Assembly: GCA_964490705.1 (NCBI GenBank)
Contig: CAZBCG010000001.1
Coordinates: forward strand, 248,001 to 312,000
DNA: 64,000 nucleotides
From: Fodinibius sp964490705
GTDB lineage: Bacteria > Bacteroidota > Rhodothermia > Balneolales > Balneolaceae
Direction of reading: 5' to 3'
Shown here: in pieces, positions 60,335 to 64,000 of the stretch
How positions within the stretch are numbered: position 1 is the first letter of the stretch
Layout: each line of letters starts with the position of its first letter
Notes under the pieces: generated by a model
The model's input: the letters and a program-made list of their open reading frames with translations, nothing else
What the model was told of the DNA's origin: nothing
Databases searched by the model: none
Translations under genes and position numbers: made by a program

Positions 60335-60565
60335 ATGAAAAAGTTAAAGTTGGCAATTGTTTTGGTTTTGACTCTAGTTTTCGTGTTGCTTGTGGTACAA
60401 AATACTACGTCTGTTCAGGCACACTTTCTTGGGTTTACCACAGAAATGTCGTTGGTTGTGCTGCTTTTTCTGACCGGAGCATTAGGTTTTGTCTCGGGGT
60501 TGGTACTTGGTTTCTTGTTAAAAAGCAGGGGTGTGCAGTCTACCAAAGAGCAACAAAAGAATTAA
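60335..60565 (+). CDS. LapA-domain (DUF1049) membrane protein
   Basis: 76 residues with two membrane helices (about 5-22 and 39-62) and a short basic cytoplasmic tail. VLLVVQNTTSVQAHFLGF and LGFVSGLVLGFLL match the LapA domain. Family members help assemble lipopolysaccharide in Gram-negative bacteria. AAAGGATG before the ATG is a fair ribosome site. Confidence 0.8.
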   Translation: MKKLKLAIVLVLTLVFVLLVVQNTTSVQAHFLGFTTEMSLVVLLFLTGALGFVSGLVLGFLLKSRGVQSTKEQQKN

Positions 60566-60790
60566 AGCAAGTATCAATGTTGATGAGGTTACAAAAGTGC
60601 TAATTCATCAAGCCAACGATCTGGTATCTGTCGGGGGCGGGAGTGAATATCAACTCTATAGTTTATCAGAGGGACTGAATTTGTGGTTTTTATTTGTTCA
60701 AGCCTTATGTTTTTTACATTAAGATATTCCTGGGTTGCGTTTCCTAGTCATATTTATGGATATCCAAAATGATAATATTGGCTATTATAC

Positions 60791-62605
60791 ATGGGATTTG
60801 AACAGCTGTTGATTTTTGTCGTGTTATTAGGTGCCTTTATCGGCTTGGTGATTGATCTGTGGAGCCCGGATGGTATCTTGTTGACGGCGCTAGCCATTCT
60901 CACAATCAGCGGGGTGCTCAGCCTTGAGCAGGCTTTTCAGGGATTTGCAAATACGACCTTAATGGCACTGGCCAGTCTATACGTAGTGTCAGCCGCAATG
61001 CGGGAAAGCGGGGCGCTGGACCGGGCCAGTGCCTTTATTCTGGGAGAGGAAACACGGAGTATTCAGCGAATTTTGCTGCGCTTATGTCCCAGTGTATCCC
61101 TGTATTCAGCATTTTTAAATAATACGCCGGTTGTTGCTATGGGTATTCCCGCTATCAGGCAATGGGCCTTGGAAAAGAATATTGTTGTATCAAAGCTGCT
61201 TATGCCCCTTTCGTTCGCCGCTATTTTGGGAGGGCTCTGTACGTTAATTGGGACCAGTACCAACCTGATTACTCACGGGCTGCTGCAAAGTCACGGATTT
61301 GAGGGGCTTTCCTTTTTTGAACTGGCCTGGGTCGGCGTTCCCTGTGCCGTGGTAGGACTGGTATACATCGTTTTTATCACTCCCATATTGACCCCGGCCC
61401 GCCGGGATATCCGGTATGAAGAAGAAAAAAGACGGAATCTGTTGTTAGAGATTGAAATAACCGAAGGAGCAGATGTAATCGGGAAAACCATAAAAGAAGC
61501 AGGGTTAGATGAGTTTCAGGGGTTTTATCTTTCCCGTATTAATCGCGGGGATCATGAAATAGCTCCCGTTCCAAAAGACGAGAAGCTCCACCGGGGTGAC
61601 CATCTTTTGTATGCTGCTGAAGGTGGTATTGCAGCCAAACTGCCTGATCTGACCGATTATCCCGGGGCCCAGATTGTCCAACAGCCACCGAGAGATATTG
61701 AACAGGAAGGAAAGCCAGAGAGGGAGCTTCACCAGGTGGTTGTAAAAGAAGGATCGCCGTTGGTGGGCGCCACGGTAGAAGAAGCCAAGCTCCTTGAACG
61801 GTTCGGAGCCGCAGTAACAGGCGTCCGAAGAAGTGGAAAACGTGTTGACCAGCCCCTTGGACCGTTTGTGCTGCATTCCGGAGACGTGTTACTTCTTGAT
61901 ACAAGGTCTGGATTTCGCGAAGCCTATGAGGATACTAAGGATTTTTTCATGACCAGTGCGGCCGGTGGTGAAGCAGCCGGGGCCGCAGAAAGCAATGAAA
62001 AACGTCGGCCTGGAGGAAAAGACTTGTACGTTTCGGTAGCAGTGTTAGTGGGCATCATTACACTGGTCGTCGCAGGAGTCGTACATATAGCGTTGGCCGG
62101 TGTTTTGGGGGTCGGGGTACTGTTGAGTTTTAATGTTATTAAAGCCGGTGAAGCCCGAAAGTCAGTAGACTGGACGGTCTTAATTGTAATTGGTGCTGCT
62201 ATTGGCTTGGGCAAAGCTATGGAGGTGAGCGGTACGGCCGAACTTATAGGAAGATGGATGGTAGATCTTACCAGCGCCTATGGCCACCGGGCGGTGTTGG
62301 CCGGGGTTGTTATCGTTACGGGTTTGCTTACTGAAATTATTACCAATAACGGCGCGGTAGCGCTGATGTTTCCGATCGCCTTATCCGTTGCCGAAACCCA
62401 GGGGATTGAAGCTCGCGCTCTGTTCATTGCCATTACTCTTGTCGCATCGATGTCGCTGATCAGCCCTATCGGCTATCAGACAAATCTTATGGTCTATGGT
62501 CCCGGTAATTATAAGTTCACCGATTTTTTCAAGGTAGGTTTTCTTCTTGAGTTGATGCTGTGGTCACTGGTTATTATCCTGATTCCCATCTTTTGGTCGA
62601 TGTAA
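60791..62605 (+). CDS. SLC13-type permease with two RCK_C (TrkA-C) domains
   Basis: 604 residues. N-terminal membrane half (about 1-205; FLNNTPVVAMGIPAI and LIGTSTNLITHGL are SLC13 anion-transporter hallmarks), a cytoplasmic loop with two TrkA-C domains (about 215-300 and 315-390), a linker, and the second membrane half (about 415-604; EIITNNGAVALMFPIALSVA, SPIGYQTNLMVYGPG). It imports a dicarboxylate, sulfate or related anion with sodium; the substrate is not visible. Single gene. Confidence 0.9.
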   Translation: MGFEQLLIFVVLLGAFIGLVIDLWSPDGILLTALAILTISGVLSLEQAFQGFANTTLMALASLYVVSAAMRESGALDRASAFILGEETRSIQRILLRLCPSVSLYSAFLNNTPVVAMGIPAIRQWALEKNIVVSKLLMPLSFAAILGGLCTLIGTSTNLITHGLLQSHGFEGLSFFELAWVGVPCAVVGLVYIVFITPILTPARRDIRYEEEKRRNLLLEIEITEGADVIGKTIKEAGLDEFQGFYLSRINRGDHEIAPVPKDEKLHRGDHLLYAAEGGIAAKLPDLTDYPGAQIVQQPPRDIEQEGKPERELHQVVVKEGSPLVGATVEEAKLLERFGAAVTGVRRSGKRVDQPLGPFVLHSGDVLLLDTRSGFREAYEDTKDFFMTSAAGGEAAGAAESNEKRRPGGKDLYVSVAVLVGIITLVVAGVVHIALAGVLGVGVLLSFNVIKAGEARKSVDWTVLIVIGAAIGLGKAMEVSGTAELIGRWMVDLTSAYGHRAVLAGVVIVTGLLTEIITNNGAVALMFPIALSVAETQGIEARALFIAITLVASMSLISPIGYQTNLMVYGPGNYKFTDFFKVGFLLELMLWSLVIILIPIFWSM

Positions 62606-62652
62606 GGGATGGAAACTTTAGATCCATAATTATTCGGCAAGCCTTAAATAAA

Positions 62653-62683
62653 AAAGCAGTTCCGTTACCAACGGAACTGCTTT
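62653..62683 (-). terminator. Terminator, mainly for the DUF3494 gene
   Basis: AAAGCAGTTCCGTT and AACGGAACTGCTTT form a perfect 14-bp stem around ACC. On the minus strand a TTTATTT run follows; on the plus strand only TTTG, so it may also end the permease transcript. Confidence 0.88.
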
Positions 62684-62727
62684 GATTGACTAAGTAATAA
62701 ACGTTACGTGCATTTATGAATAGTTAA

Positions 62728-63828
62728 TTATTGTACAGGCTCAACGACTGTATTGCCATCGAAAATGGCAGCTGTTTGAGCAAGTATTCGGCCGTTTATT
62801 GTAGCACCAGTATTCAATGTAATACCGGTCATCGAAAGGATTACGCCTTCAAAATGCGAGGTTGTGCCAATCGTAACTTCACCGGCAACCTGCCAGAAAA
62901 TATTCTTGGCCTGCGCACCACCACTAAGAGTGATGTTTACAGCCGAGCTCATCGTCAGGTTTTCGCCGATCTGGAAAATCCAGACGTCATCAGCGCCACC
63001 TGAAATTGTTACATCGTCAGGCATTAGTACAGTATTATCCCATTTGTATAGGCCTGGTGCAAGAGTCTTGCCACCAAGGTTACCGGTATATAATCCTACG
63101 AAATCCGGCATGGATCGTCCGGCAGCATCGTTGTAAGCGGTAGACATATCACTTACGGCCGTTGTAAGATTAGAGGGCGTCGGGGCTGTCATGTCAGCAG
63201 CAAACATCTGGCCGGTTACTTGGTCGGATGTTGAATACCCTGTATTTGCGGTCTGAGAGAACCCTGTAAAAAAGGATTCGGCTGCAGGACTTAACCCAAG
63301 GTCTCCTGTAAAATCAGAAGTCGGGCTGTTATTTACAGCCGTTTTGGCAAGTACGACGTAATTCCCGGCCGTTCCCAGGTCAACGACAGTCCGCGGGGTG
63401 GTACTTCCGCCGGTTGTAAAACTCCAAACCTTATCTGCTGCAAGTGCAATTCCTTTCGCGCTCTTTGCACCGGTAGTTAATGTTGCTGTATAATCGGTAA
63501 CAGCAGTCAGGCTATTTTCAGCTGTAAATGTAGCGGTCGTACCCGAATATGCTACCGATCCATTAATATTTGCCAATCCTTCACTTACCGTAAAGGTTGT
63601 GCTGTTAATGGTTGCCGTATCCATCTCTTCATTAAAGGTTATTTCAATGACCTTGTTGCGTTCAACTTCTGTTTCATCGCTTGAAGGACTGGTTGATGCA
63701 ACTTCTGGTGCATCAATATCAGGCTCGTCTGTAATACCCGTACTCTGGTCTTTACAAGCTGACAGTAACATCATGGGCAGTATTAACACCGTGATGCTTA
63801 AAAGTTTAATATTTAGAAAGGTTTTCAT
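62728..63828 (-). CDS. Ice-binding-like (DUF3494) lipoprotein with Big_5 domain
   Basis: 366 residues from ATG 63828; the longer frame to 63894 adds a non-signal leader. Lipobox LLSAC (Cys about 25). Residues about 40-145 form a Big_5 Ig-like domain (VASTSPSSDETEVERNKVIE, VWSFTTG). Residues about 150-366 are DUF3494: LGTAGNYVVLAKTAVNN, TGDLGLSP, DDVWIFQIGENLTMSSAVNI, FWQVAGEVTIGTTSHFEGVI, GRILAQTAAIFDGNTV. This beta-helix fold binds ice in cold-adapted microbes but also serves as an adhesin. Surface-anchored. Confidence 0.9.
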   Translation of the reverse strand: MKTFLNIKLLSITVLILPMMLLSACKDQSTGITDEPDIDAPEVASTSPSSDETEVERNKVIEITFNEEMDTATINSTTFTVSEGLANINGSVAYSGTTATFTAENSLTAVTDYTATLTTGAKSAKGIALAADKVWSFTTGGSTTPRTVVDLGTAGNYVVLAKTAVNNSPTSDFTGDLGLSPAAESFFTGFSQTANTGYSTSDQVTGQMFAADMTAPTPSNLTTAVSDMSTAYNDAAGRSMPDFVGLYTGNLGGKTLAPGLYKWDNTVLMPDDVTISGGADDVWIFQIGENLTMSSAVNITLSGGAQAKNIFWQVAGEVTIGTTSHFEGVILSMTGITLNTGATINGRILAQTAAIFDGNTVVEPVQ

Positions 63829-64000
63829 ATTGTTACATCTATTCCCCTTCATAGGGGATTGGTGTGAGATCATTCTCACGACTGGAAGGTACACCGTTTG
63901 CTAACCGTTTGTGTTACAGGCAAATAGGAATACCTTACATAAACCACTGATTTACATGTTAAAAACTAGTATTTTTGGCCGTTTGCGGTTTGTATGACTT

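Noticed and set aside
60531..60722. A 63-codon frame overlapping the end of the LapA-domain gene
   Set aside because: No start signal, and its composition is unlike neighbouring proteins.
1..64000. CRISPR array, rRNA, tRNA, integrase or insertion sequence
   Set aside because: No regular spaced repeats, cloverleaf, ribosomal or transposase sequence was seen on either strand. The only mobile-like items are short palindromic repeats.

Overview
The window looks like a chromosomal stretch of a salt-habitat or marine bacterium of the Balneolota/Rhodothermota group (Bacteroidota-like; Balneolales such as Fodinibius is my best guess). The evidence is a SusC/SusD pair, a type-A T9SS-like C-terminal tail beginning NYPNPFNPTTS, Bacteroidota-type promoters (TTG, 20 bases, TAnnTTTG), many signal-peptide proteins and TonB-linked receptors, and moderate GC. 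I see no rRNA, tRNA, CRISPR array or transposase.

Layout. 1-8.4 kb: envelope proteins on the minus strand, namely a TonB-dependent receptor cut by the left edge, a DUF2064 transferase, an FG-GAP repeat protein, a tandem-barrel/M23 peptidase fusion and a protein with two TonB C-terminal domains. One small barrel protein lies on the plus strand. 8.7-14.5 kb: a broken and an intact T9SS-type surface protein sharing their 3' ends, then an InlB-repeat lipoprotein. 14.6-31.1 kb: a polysaccharide utilisation locus, probably for a beta-mannan: AraC regulator, SusC, SusD, a surface lipoprotein, two related clan GH-A hydrolases flanking a GH26 mannanase and a GH130 phosphorylase, a sodium symporter, a sulfatase and an exported formylglycine-generating-enzyme-like lipoprotein. 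31.2-31.9 kb: two decayed gene remnants. 31.9-40.8 kb: two very large PAS-rich kinases with N-terminal receiver domains, a membrane kinase and a stand-alone receiver. 41.0-44.3 kb: an arsenic operon (ArsR, ArsM, arsenate-reductase-like phosphatase, ACR3 pump).

44.4-60 kb is a nitrite/nitric-oxide island. It holds an Rrf2 regulator, a copper nitrite reductase/azurin/porin/DUF488 operon, a PrpD-ComA-like operon, and a divergent pair of operons for Fe-S repair and NO detoxification: hemerythrin-like protein plus SufR-like regulator on one side; ferredoxin, RIC, truncated haemoglobin, a 63-residue protein and two short membrane proteins on the other. A second ArsR unit follows, then a second nitrite reductase/azurin pair with a CopD-like protein and a decayed trace of a second haemoglobin/63-residue pair. 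Three operons here carry a 21-base upstream element, identical at 20 positions and in the same orientation relative to the genes. Its 5-6-5 half-site layout also fits the palindrome in front of the Rrf2 gene, so I infer one NO-responsive regulon. No NO reductase of a recognised family is visible; the two short membrane proteins are the most interesting uncharacterised part.

60.3-64 kb: a LapA-domain protein, an SLC13/RCK permease and a DUF3494 ice-binding-like lipoprotein. All functions come from reading motifs in the sequence; no database search was run.
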